A stretch of 64,000 nt of DNA from Phocaeicola salanitronis DSM 18170 (GTDB lineage Bacteria; Bacteroidota; Bacteroidia; Bacteroidales; Bacteroidaceae). Positions within the stretch are counted from its first letter, which is position 1, and each line of letters begins with the position of its first letter. The notes below the pieces were generated by a model that searched no databases, was not told where the DNA came from, and was given only the letters and a program-made list of their open reading frames with translations. This document shows positions 1 through 9,525 of this stretch, piece by piece. Position numbers and translations under genes: made by a program. The stretch lies in NCBI RefSeq assembly GCF_000190575.1, contig NC_015164.1, positions 2,620,001 through 2,684,000 of the forward strand, written 5' to 3'.

Positions 1-1352
<1,352 letters not shown>

Positions 1353-1531
1353 GAATATCTTTTTCTTTTAAATGAATCCTGTCGACTGGCTCCCGTTCGT
1401 CTCTTGAATTGACGTCTCTTTTCCTTTCCTTGAATCGTACTACGTTGTTCCTATCCAAATAATCTCATAGAACGTCGCTCCCCTTACCGTTACAGCCCCT
1501 CTCAGGGGGCGTCCCTTCCGGAAAGCGAGTG

Positions 1532-1562
1532 CAAAGGTACAGACTTTTTCAGAAACTGCAAA
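1532..1562 (-). promoter_or_regulatory. rRNA operon promoter, Bacteroidetes type
   Basis: On the minus strand a TTTG -33 box (complement of 1559-1562) is followed after 19 nt by TACCTTTG (complement of 1532-1539). This is the standard Bacteroidetes sigma-ABfr promoter. Transcription would start about 1525 and run through a leader of about 170 nt to the 16S 5' end. An AT-rich tract lies just upstream, as expected for an rRNA promoter. Confidence 0.85.
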
Positions 1563-1931
1563 CAATTCGAAAACTTTTTTTGATTATTTTTTATAAAAAC
1601 AATAAGACACGCTGTAAACCAGACAGTTAAATAATAAAAAGGAAAAAGGAGAAAAGAAAAAAGGCAATAGGGCATATACATATTATTATACATGCGCGCA
1701 TTATTATACATGCGCGCATACGAACGCAAGCAGAAGCAGAAAGAAAAGGCATGGCAATTACTTGCATGAGTTTATGAATATACTTGCAAGAGCCGATGAA
1801 AGGGCATAACCGCCAACCCGAAACATAAAAAGGGCATCCGTTGCCATGAAACAAATGTCCATAGCACCGGAAACCTCCGTCCGCATTGGCTTCTGCCTTG
1901 CCTGTTCAATAATAATGTCTCTTTTATTCTA
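1563..1931. other. Intergenic region with an 18-bp tandem duplication
   Basis: No gene is supported between the rRNA promoter and the acetyltransferase promoter. The stretch is AT-rich. The only clear structure is a perfect direct repeat of an 18-bp unit (ATTATTATACATGCGCGC) at 1682-1699 and 1700-1717. Short ORFs here lack family features or plausible starts. Confidence 0.6.
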
Positions 1932-1960
1932 TTTGCGTTCAGACAATTGCCTTATTTTTG
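1932..1960 (+). promoter_or_regulatory. Promoter of the CatA-like gene
   Basis: TTTG at 1932-1935 and TATTTTTG at 1953-1960, separated by 17 nt, match the Bacteroidetes promoter with a slightly short spacer. Transcription would start near 1967, giving a leader of about 18 nt to the ATG at 1985. This argues against the in-frame TTG at 1958, which lies inside the -7 box. Confidence 0.6.
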
Positions 1961-1984
1961 TGCATTCAAAAACGAAAAATAGAA

Positions 1985-2605
1985 ATGAAAGAAGTAAATC
2001 CGAAAGAAACGACCCGTGCATACGCATTTGAAATGTGGATAGATGCCCCCATGCCCATGCTCACCTTTTTCAAGACCATAGATGTAACCCGCCTTGCCCG
2101 GATAAGCAAACGGACTGGATTAAAGTTCAATATGCTGATGTGCTGGTGCATCGGACGGGCAGCACGCCATATCAAAGAGTTCTATATGCTTCCGGTCGGT
2201 AAAAAATTGATAGAATATGATAACCTTGCCGTTTGTGCCGTTGTGGCTAATAGAGAAGGAGAAATAAGCTCCTGCGACATTCCTTTTTCTAATGACCTGA
2301 AACAATTCAATGAAGATTACCTGCGGCTGACCAGGCAAGTTGCTGAAAGTTGTCAGAATCATGACTTGACGGATTGCATGGTGATTGGCACATCTGCCCT
2401 TGTGCAATATGAAATAGACGGAGCGGTAGGTATGTACAGCGGAGTGTTCAATAATCCGTTTCTGATTTGGGGCAAATACAAACGGCATTTATGGAAACGG
2501 ACACTGGTTGTTTCTTTTCAGTTTCATCATACCCAGATGGATGGCGCGCATGCTTCGTGTTTTTTGGAGAATCTGCAAAAAGAAATCAACTGTCTGGTGG
2601 TATAA
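1985..2605 (+). CDS. Chloramphenicol acetyltransferase-like protein (CatA fold)
   Basis: A 206-residue protein of the CatA-type acetyltransferase family (PF00302), which moves an acetyl group from acetyl-CoA to a drug or another hydroxyl or amine acceptor in the cytoplasm. The C-terminal HHTQMDGAHA matches the catalytic HHxxxDG motif, and the length fits the family (about 210-220). The ATG at 1985 is chosen because the promoter overlaps the upstream TTG. The gene has its own promoter and sits just upstream of a MATE exporter and a second, unrelated acetyltransferase. Chloramphenicol resistance is only one possibility: many Bacteroidetes CatA homologues are uncharacterised and may act on other substrates. 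Family assignment is firm; substrate is unknown. Confidence 0.85.
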   Translation: MKEVNPKETTRAYAFEMWIDAPMPMLTFFKTIDVTRLARISKRTGLKFNMLMCWCIGRAARHIKEFYMLPVGKKLIEYDNLAVCAVVANREGEISSCDIPFSNDLKQFNEDYLRLTRQVAESCQNHDLTDCMVIGTSALVQYEIDGAVGMYSGVFNNPFLIWGKYKRHLWKRTLVVSFQFHHTQMDGAHASCFLENLQKEINCLVV

Positions 2606-2847
2606 TCAAGAACAAATGTTATCTTTGCAGAACTAACAGAAAAATACCAATTGTTCAATCCTATGAAATGGCAAGTGTGCATATAGCTGCGCTTAACGGA
2701 TAGCATTTCAGTCATAGCTATTCAGCAACGGACAGGCTTATAACAGGTTTGTCCTTTCTTGTTTTGCCATTATTCCAAATTTATAATTATGCGATGTGCC
2801 ATGCCGCTACGTGCAGCAGGACTTGTCGCATCATATCAAGTTGAACA
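2606..2847 (+). promoter_or_regulatory. Possible leader region of the MATE gene
   Basis: A TATCTTTG -7 box lies at 2620-2627; the -33 box is weak. It would give a leader of about 215 nt before the MATE start. The leader contains two short overlapping ORFs (ATG at 2663, 7 codons; ATG at 2668, 11 codons), an inverted repeat GGACA/TGTCC near 2732-2757, and a second pair ATGCGA (2789-2794) with TCGCAT (2826-2831) that ends 16 nt before the start codon. This layout resembles leader-controlled resistance genes, but regulation is inference. Confidence 0.35.
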
Positions 2848-4137
2848 ATGAACTATACATATAAACATATTTGGCTCATCGCTTTTCCTGTAATGATGAG
2901 CATCCTTATCGAACAACTTATCAATATCACCGATGCCATTTTCTTGGGGCATGTGGGAGAAATAGAATTGGGTGCATCCGCCCTTGCCGGGATTTGGTAT
3001 CTGGCTATCTATATGCTCGGCTTCGGTTTCAGTTTGGGCTTACAGGTCGTTATCGCACGGCGCAACGGCGAGCAGCATTATTCCGAAACGGGCAAGACAT
3101 TCTTTCAAGGATTGTTTTTCCTATCAGGACTTGCTGTCTTTTTATGTCTGCTCTCTAAACTGTTTTCTCCAATGATTCTAAGTCGGCTGATAACTTCTGC
3201 GGAAGTCTATCATGCCGTAATTGATTATTTGGACGGACGAATTTGGGGGTTGCTGTTCTCCTTTCCGTTCCTTGCCTTGCGTTCGTTTTTAGTAGGCATT
3301 ACGCAGACAAAAGCCTTGAACATGGCGGCTTTCACAGCCGTGCTGGTGAATATTCCGATGAATTGGTTCCTGATATTCGGATTTAATATGGGCATATCAG
3401 GAGCGGCCATCGCATCCTCTTTTGCCGAAGCGTGTTCATTGGCGGTGCTGGCGATTTATGTCTTACGCAAAATGGATAAACGGCTTTATGGTCTACATTG
3501 CAGGTTAGATAAGAGTGTACTGCTTCATGTCTGCCGGGTGTCCGTTTGGAGTATGTTCCATTCGTTCATCGGTGTAGCATCGTGGCTTGCCTTCTTCGTG
3601 TCTATCGAGCATTTGGGAGAGATAGAACTGGCAGCCACCAATGTCATACGCAGTGTTTCTACCTTGTTCTTTGTCATTGTCAATTCGCTGGCGGCTACTA
3701 CCGGTTCGCTGGTAAGTAATTTGTTGGGAGCCGGACAAAAGAAGCAGGTAGTCCCGCTGTGTAACCGAGTTGTCCGTTTAGGATATGCTATCGGTTTACC
3801 TTTAGTTATCCTTGCTCTGATTTTCTATCATCCAATTATCAGTGTCTATACGGATAGTGCGGTTCTGATGCAGATAGCCCATCTGCCCTTTGTAGTCATG
3901 CTGCTGAACTATGCCTTTGCCCTGCCCGGCTATGTCTATATAAACGCTGTGACAGGTACGGGAGCGACACGCATGACATTTATTTTCCAAATGATAACCA
4001 TCGTAGCGTATCAAATCTACCTGTGGAGCATAAGCTGCGTCAGCACTTCGCTTTCCGTGTATTGGACAGCGGAGTATCTGTATGTGATATTGCTCGGTGT
4101 ATTGTCCATTATCTATCTTAAATATAAACGCTATTGA
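2848..4137 (+). CDS. MATE family multidrug exporter
   Basis: A 429-residue integral membrane protein of the MATE family, expected to have 12 transmembrane helices in the inner membrane and to export cationic drugs or metabolites in exchange for Na+ or H+. The N-terminal stretch (AFPVMMSILIEQLINITDAIF) and the repeated second half beginning near residue 235 (SVWSMFHSFIGVASWLAFF) are typical MatE features, and the length matches the family. The stop codon abuts the ATG of the next acetyltransferase gene without a gap, so the two are very likely co-translated. Together with the CatA-like gene upstream this suggests a drug detoxification set; the exported substrate is not known. Confidence 0.9.
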   Translation: MNYTYKHIWLIAFPVMMSILIEQLINITDAIFLGHVGEIELGASALAGIWYLAIYMLGFGFSLGLQVVIARRNGEQHYSETGKTFFQGLFFLSGLAVFLCLLSKLFSPMILSRLITSAEVYHAVIDYLDGRIWGLLFSFPFLALRSFLVGITQTKALNMAAFTAVLVNIPMNWFLIFGFNMGISGAAIASSFAEACSLAVLAIYVLRKMDKRLYGLHCRLDKSVLLHVCRVSVWSMFHSFIGVASWLAFFVSIEHLGEIELAATNVIRSVSTLFFVIVNSLAATTGSLVSNLLGAGQKKQVVPLCNRVVRLGYAIGLPLVILALIFYHPIISVYTDSAVLMQIAHLPFVVMLLNYAFALPGYVYINAVTGTGATRMTFIFQMITIVAYQIYLWSISCVSTSLSVYWTAEYLYVILLGVLSIIYLKYKRY

Positions 4138-4770
4138 ATGATGAAAAAGATATATCCACGCACAGGTGACACGCAGACCGTGTACCTGAATGCAGTCGTA
4201 AAAGACCCCTCTATCATAGTGGGTGACTATACCATCTACAACGACTTTGTGTCCGATCCGCTGCTTTTTGAACAAAACAATGTACTTTACCATTATCCTA
4301 TCAATCACGAAAGGCTGGTAATCGGCAAATTCTGCTCCATCGCCTGTGGCGTGAAGTTTCTGTTCAACAGTGCCAACCATACCTTGAAGTCCTTATCCTC
4401 CTATACCTTCCCACTCTTTTATGAAGATTGGGGTTTGGAAAAATCCAATGTAGCAACGGCTTGGGATAATAAAGGAGACATTGTGATAGGCAACGATGTA
4501 TGGATAGGTTACGAAGCGGTTATCATGGCTGGTGTGCATATCGGTAACGGAGCAATCATAGCTGCCCGCGCCGTGGTGACGAAAGACGTTCCGGCCTATA
4601 CGATAGTCGGCGGTGTTCCTGCCCGACCGATAAGAAAGCGCTTCGATGAAGATACGATACACAAACTGGAAGCATTACAATGGTGGAATTGGCCAACTGA
4701 AAAGATACGTCAATATCTGCCCAATATCAACAAGGGAAATATAAATGAGTTATTTGAAATAAAAATTTAA
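4138..4770 (+). CDS. Hexapeptide-repeat xenobiotic acetyltransferase (CatB/Vat-like)
   Basis: A 210-residue left-handed beta-helix acetyltransferase of the xenobiotic (XAT) subgroup, which includes type B chloramphenicol and streptogramin A acetyltransferases. Features are an N-terminal region with [13 protein letters not shown] near residue 62, the [15 protein letters not shown] region near residue 80 that carries the catalytic His in this subgroup, hexapeptide repeats at about 115-160 ([20 protein letters not shown]) and the terminal [11 protein letters not shown]. It starts directly after the MATE stop codon; a second ATG follows at 4141. It shares no fold with the CatA-like gene upstream, so this locus carries two independent acetyltransferase types. 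Substrate is inferred only from family membership. Confidence 0.87.
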   Translation: MMKKIYPRTGDTQTVYLNAVVKDPSIIVGDYTIYNDFVSDPLLFEQNNVLYHYPINHERLVIGKFCSIACGVKFLFNSANHTLKSLSSYTFPLFYEDWGLEKSNVATAWDNKGDIVIGNDVWIGYEAVIMAGVHIGNGAIIAARAVVTKDVPAYTIVGGVPARPIRKRFDEDTIHKLEALQWWNWPTEKIRQYLPNINKGNINELFEIKI

Positions 4771-4772
4771 GA

Positions 4773-4813
4773 AAACGCCCGGATTTACACGTTTAATGTA
4801 AATCCGGGCGTTT
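4773..4813. terminator. Bidirectional intrinsic terminator
   Basis: A perfect 14-bp stem (CGCCCGGATTTACA at 4776-4789 with its complement at 4797-4810) with a 7-nt loop, flanked by A's on the left and T's on the right. It lies between the acetyltransferase gene on the plus strand and tRNA-Asp on the minus strand and can end both transcripts. Confidence 0.9.
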
Positions 4814-4816
4814 ATG

Positions 4817-4890
4817 CGGTGCGTACGGGACTCGAACCCGTGACCCCATGCGTGACAGGCATGTATTCTAACCAACTGAACTAACGCACC
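4817..4890 (-). tRNA. tRNA-Asp (GUC)
   Basis: The minus strand folds as a 74-nt tRNA: acceptor stem GGTGCGT/ACGCACC, discriminator G, D-arm with AGTTCAGTTGGTTAGAA, anticodon loop CTGTCAC with GTC anticodon, and T-loop GGTTCGAGTCC. The CCA end is not encoded. It has its own promoter upstream and the shared hairpin terminator downstream. Confidence 0.97.
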
Positions 4891-4928
4891 ATTTTTTCTT
4901 TTGTTGCTATCTCTCTCGATTGCGGTTG

Positions 4929-4958
4929 CAAAGGTACAACTATTTTTTAAACCTGCAA
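4929..4958 (-). promoter_or_regulatory. tRNA-Asp promoter
   Basis: On the minus strand TTG (complement of 4956-4958) is followed after 19 nt by TACCTTTG (complement of 4929-4936), the same -7 box as the rRNA promoter. Transcription would start about 30 nt upstream of the mature tRNA 5' end. Confidence 0.8.
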
Positions 4959-5059
4959 TACATTTCCCTGTTTTTTTTCATTTTTTCTTCATTTTAGGAG
5001 AAAAAGGGGAGAATTTCAGCTGAAATCCCCCCTTTATAACAAGCTTCAAGTGATTTTTT

Positions 5060-6367
<1,308 letters not shown>

Positions 6368-6436
6368 CTATGTCCGCAAAATTGCAAACTTTCATCTGTT
6401 TTGTCAATACCTGAAAGTAGGTATTTTAAACCGCAA

Positions 6437-6470
6437 GGGACACAGAAATACCCCTGTATCCCTGTGTCCC
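6437..6470. terminator. Inverted repeat downstream of rubrerythrin
   Basis: GGGACACAG at 6437-6445 pairs perfectly with CTGTGTCCC at 6462-6470 across a 16-nt loop. It lies between the rubrerythrin stop (6503) and the enolase start. The core resembles the dispersed CACAGAG-type palindromes found elsewhere in this window. Use as a terminator is possible, but no T-tract is obvious. Confidence 0.45.
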
Positions 6471-6502
6471 CTGTGATGAATTACCGAGCTGTCAAGCAAG
6501 GC

Positions 6503-7081
6503 TTAATAGTTCGTTTTCTGCACTTCAAAGTAAGCTTGTGGATGCAAGCAAGCCGGACAAGTTTCGGGAGCTTCCGTACCTACATACAGGTATCCGCAAT
6601 TACGGCATTGCCATACCACTTCGGTATCTTTCTTGAACACCTTACCTTCTTCTACATTCTTTGCCAGTGCAAGATATCTTTCTTCGTGCCCCTTTTCGGC
6701 AACAGCTATTTCACGATACATCTTGGCGATAGCAGGAAATCCTTCTTCATCGGCAATATCAGCAAACTTCGGATAGTCCAGAGACCATTCCTCATTCTCG
6801 CCTGCTGCAGCAGCCTTCAGGTTTTCCAGCGTAGTTCCGATGACACCCGAAGGATAGCTGGCTGTGATTTCCACCATTCCGCCTTCCAGCCATTTAAACA
6901 TCCGCTTGGCATGTTCTTTCTCCTGATCTGCAGTTTCGGTAAAGATAGCGGCAATTTGTTCATATCCTTCTTTCTTTGCCGCACTTGCAAAATAAGTGTA
7001 ACGCATTCTTGCCTGTGATTCGCCAGCAAATGAAATACCCAGATTCTTCTCTGTTCTTGTTCCTTTAATACTTTTTCCCAT
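6503..7081 (-). CDS. rbr: Rubrerythrin
   Basis: A 192-residue rubrerythrin, a cytoplasmic non-haem di-iron peroxidase that protects anaerobes from hydrogen peroxide. The N-terminal four-helix domain (to about residue 140) carries the iron-ligand motifs, including GESQARMRYTYFA near residue 20, DQEKEHAKRMF near 53 and EKGHEERYLAL near 128. The C-terminal rubredoxin-like domain has CRNCGYLY and CPACLHPQAYF (about 158-180). A TATCTTTG -7 box lies just upstream on the minus strand (complement of about 7130-7137). It is a single-gene transcript read in the same direction as eno. Confidence 0.97.
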   Translation of the reverse strand: MGKSIKGTRTEKNLGISFAGESQARMRYTYFASAAKKEGYEQIAAIFTETADQEKEHAKRMFKWLEGGMVEITASYPSGVIGTTLENLKAAAAGENEEWSLDYPKFADIADEEGFPAIAKMYREIAVAEKGHEERYLALAKNVEEGKVFKKDTEVVWQCRNCGYLYVGTEAPETCPACLHPQAYFEVQKTNY

Positions 7082-7252
7082 AATCGTTAGTTATTTAGTG
7101 GTTAGACATTGTTTTCTTTTCAACATTACAAAGATAGCATTATTATTCAAATTTGTAATTATTACAATCCATCTTTTATGTTCTATTAAGACTTTCTTGC
7201 CTTTTCTTAAAAGATTAACGGGAATGTAGTCGTTTATGTTCGGATAAATATA

Positions 7253-7260
7253 TACTTTTG
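7253..7260 (+). promoter_or_regulatory. -7 box of the SulP gene
   Basis: TACTTTTG at 7253-7260 matches the Bacteroidetes -7 box. The -33 element is weak (TTTATG near 7233). It gives a leader of about 32 nt to the ATG at 7299. Confidence 0.5.
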
Positions 7261-7298
7261 CACTTCTTTTTTATTATTTTAATTATTTCAATAGGTAT

Positions 7299-8984
7299 AT
7301 GAAGACATTTCAGTTTAAGCCGAAGCTGGTAGATACGCTTCGGAACTACACCCGGTCGGACTTCTCTACCGACCTGATGGCAGGCATCATCGTAGGCATC
7401 GTAGCCCTTCCGCTTGCCATTGCTTTTGGCATCGCTTCGGGAGTAAGTCCCGAAAAAGGCATCATCACCGCTATCGTAGCGGGATTCATCATCTCGCTTT
7501 TGGGCGGGAGCAAAGTACAGATAGGCGGACCTACGGGAGCCTTTATCGTTATCATCTACGGCATTATCCAGCAATACGGACTGGAAGGACTGATGATAGC
7601 GACCTTAATGGCGGGCATACTTCTTATTATATTAGGAGTATTCCGGCTGGGCACCATCATCAAGTTCATTCCCTACCCCATCATCATCGGTTTCACAAGC
7701 GGTATCGCCCTGACCATCTTCACCACACAGATAGCTGATGTATTCGGCCTGCAATTCGGAGGTGAGAAGGTGCCGGGCGACTTTATCGGCAAATGGATAC
7801 TCTATGCACGCCATTTCGATACCGTCAACTGGTGGAACGTAGCGGTCAGCATAGCCAGCATCCTGATTATCGCACTCACGCCCAAGTTCTCGAAAAAGAT
7901 TCCCGGCTCGCTGGTAGCGATTATCCTTGTGACCGTAGCGGTATACCTGATGAAGATGTACGGAGGTGTGACCAGCATCGACACCATCGGCGACCGCTTC
8001 AGCATCCAGTCACAATTACCCGAAGCTACCGTACCTTCGCTCGACTGGGAAGCGGTGAAGAACCTTTTCCCCGTAGCGATAACCATCGCCGTGCTGGGGG
8101 CAATAGAGTCTTTACTCTCCGCCACCGTAGCCGACGGAGTCATCGGAGACCATCATGACTCAAACACCGAACTGGTGGCACAGGGCATTGCCAACATTAT
8201 CTCACCCATCTTCGGCGGCATTCCTGCCACGGGAGCCATTGCCCGCACCATGACCAATATCAACAACGGAGGCCGCTCGCCGATAGCCGGTATCGTTCAT
8301 GCCATCGTGCTTCTGCTCATCCTGATATTCCTGATGCCGCTCGCCAAGTTCATCCCGATGGCGTGCCTTGCCGGCGTGCTGGTAGTAGTATCCTATAACA
8401 TGAGTGGCTGGAGAGTATTCAAAGGGCTGCTGAAAAACCCGAAATCCGATGTCACCGTATTGCTTATCACCTTCTTCCTCACCGTGATATTCGACCTGAC
8501 CGTGGCTATCGAAGTGGGGCTGGTCATCGCCTGCGTATCGTTCATGAAACGAGTGATGGAGACCACGCAGATATCGGTCATTACCGATGAAATCGACCCC
8601 AACAAGGAATCGGACGTGGAAACGCACGAAGAACACTTGGTTATCCCCGAAGGCGTGGAAGTGTACGAAATAAACGGACCTTACTTCTTCGGCATCGCCA
8701 CCAAATTTGAAGAAATCATGGCACGGCTGGGCGACCGCCCGCAGATACGCATCATCCGCATGCGCAAAGTGCCTTTCATCGACTCTACAGGCATACACAA
8801 CCTGACTACCCTGTGCGAGATGTCACAAAAGGAAAACATCCACATCATCCTTTCGGGTGTCAATCCGCAGGTGCACGACGTATTGGAACGGTCGGGCTTC
8901 TATACTTTGCTGGGCAAGGAAAACATCTGCAGCAACATCAATGAAGCACTCGATGTGGCACGGAAAGAGCTTGGCGTAAGCTGA
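7299..8984 (+). CDS. SulP family inorganic anion transporter with STAS domain
   Basis: A 561-residue inner-membrane transporter of the SLC26/SulP family. Residues about 20-425 form the transport core (STDLMAGIIVGIVALPLAIAFG at the start, GGPTGAFIVI near residue 70, GAIESLLSA near 265). The C-terminal STAS domain (about 440-555) contains VPFIDSTGIHNLT with the conserved serine of the loop. Family members carry sulfate, bicarbonate or dicarboxylates; the substrate here cannot be read from sequence. The gene appears to be transcribed alone. A copy of the duplicated small RNA locus begins 10 nt after its stop. Confidence 0.93.
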   Translation: MKTFQFKPKLVDTLRNYTRSDFSTDLMAGIIVGIVALPLAIAFGIASGVSPEKGIITAIVAGFIISLLGGSKVQIGGPTGAFIVIIYGIIQQYGLEGLMIATLMAGILLIILGVFRLGTIIKFIPYPIIIGFTSGIALTIFTTQIADVFGLQFGGEKVPGDFIGKWILYARHFDTVNWWNVAVSIASILIIALTPKFSKKIPGSLVAIILVTVAVYLMKMYGGVTSIDTIGDRFSIQSQLPEATVPSLDWEAVKNLFPVAITIAVLGAIESLLSATVADGVIGDHHDSNTELVAQGIANIISPIFGGIPATGAIARTMTNINNGGRSPIAGIVHAIVLLLILIFLMPLAKFIPMACLAGVLVVVSYNMSGWRVFKGLLKNPKSDVTVLLITFFLTVIFDLTVAIEVGLVIACVSFMKRVMETTQISVITDEIDPNKESDVETHEEHLVIPEGVEVYEINGPYFFGIATKFEEIMARLGDRPQIRIIRMRKVPFIDSTGIHNLTTLCEMSQKENIHIILSGVNPQVHDVLERSGFYTLLGKENICSNINEALDVARKELGVS

Positions 8985-9067
8985 TGCCTTAATCTGTTAA
9001 AGACTTTTGAATAAGAAGGTACGTTTCTTAAAGCATGTTATAAAACACGTTTTTATAACCCTAATGC

Positions 9068-9097
9068 TTGCATATTTCCCAGAAGTCCGTACCTTTG
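9068..9097 (+). promoter_or_regulatory. Promoter of small RNA copy 1
   Basis: TTG at 9068-9070, exactly 19 nt, then TACCTTTG at 9090-9097. This is one of the best matches to the Bacteroidetes promoter consensus in the window. The same arrangement drives the second copy at 46 kb. Confidence 0.8.
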
Positions 9098-9103
9098 CAA
9101 TGT

Positions 9104-9165
9104 GTTTTTCATAGTATTAGATTTAAGGTTAACAAAGGTTGGAGTACAGCGGTACTCCTTTTTTT
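9104..9165 (+). ncRNA. Putative small RNA, copy 1
   Basis: The promoter predicts a start near 9104. The transcript would be about 62 nt and end at an intrinsic terminator: stem GGAGTAC/GTACTCC (9141-9158), then seven T's. The transcribed part from GTGTTTTTCATAG to the T-tract is identical to a second copy at 46288-46350 on the minus strand. No credible ORF is present (the only ATG-initiated frame has four codons and is absent from copy 2). Multi-copy small RNA families are known in Bacteroides; whether this belongs to a described one needs a search. The surrounding similarity covers about 8995-9165. Confidence 0.7.
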
Positions 9166-9471
9166 ATGCCCGTACGCGATTACGTCCATCCGTTTCTTTT
9201 CCAAGCCAAGCCATAACATTCAGTTAGCTTGATAATCCAATCCGCATGGCTGCGTAGCCTGTAAGATTATTAATCTTCACGCCGGAGGATTATTAATCTT
9301 CACGCTGTAAGATTAATAATCTTACAAACGATGCAGCTATATTGCGAAGAAGTCAAAGCTTGCTTGTCATGCCGGATTTGTAATCTGACTCTTCAATTAC
9401 ACCGGATTTGCAATCCTGCGTGACGCTGGCGAATAAGATAAATGCATTGCCCGATAAAGAAAATAGCAAAA
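9166..9471. repeat. Intergenic palindrome cluster
   Basis: No gene is visible. Three related AT-rich palindromes occur at 9263-9277, 9287-9301 and 9306-9326 (core AAGATTATTAATCTT or AAGATTAATAATCTT; the last is a perfect 21-nt palindrome with a one-base centre). Further right, 9383-9416 holds imperfect units of the GCCGGATTTGTAATCC family seen at 17.9 and 33.5 kb. Confidence 0.6.
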
Positions 9472-9518
9472 GCAGATGAAGATATATAAGCCGGAAAAGC
9501 CAGTATATCTTCATCTGC
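9472..9518 (-). terminator. Terminator hairpin of the dsbD-like gene
   Basis: GCAGATGAAGATATA (9472-9486) pairs perfectly with TATATCTTCATCTGC (9504-9518), loop 17 nt, just downstream of the stop of the minus-strand gene that ends at 9526. Confidence 0.6.
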
Positions 9519-9525
9519 AGGGCAC

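Noticed and set aside
1985..4770. Integrated mobile element using tRNA-Asp as attachment site
   Set aside because: No integrase, no duplicated tRNA end and no flanking direct repeats were seen.
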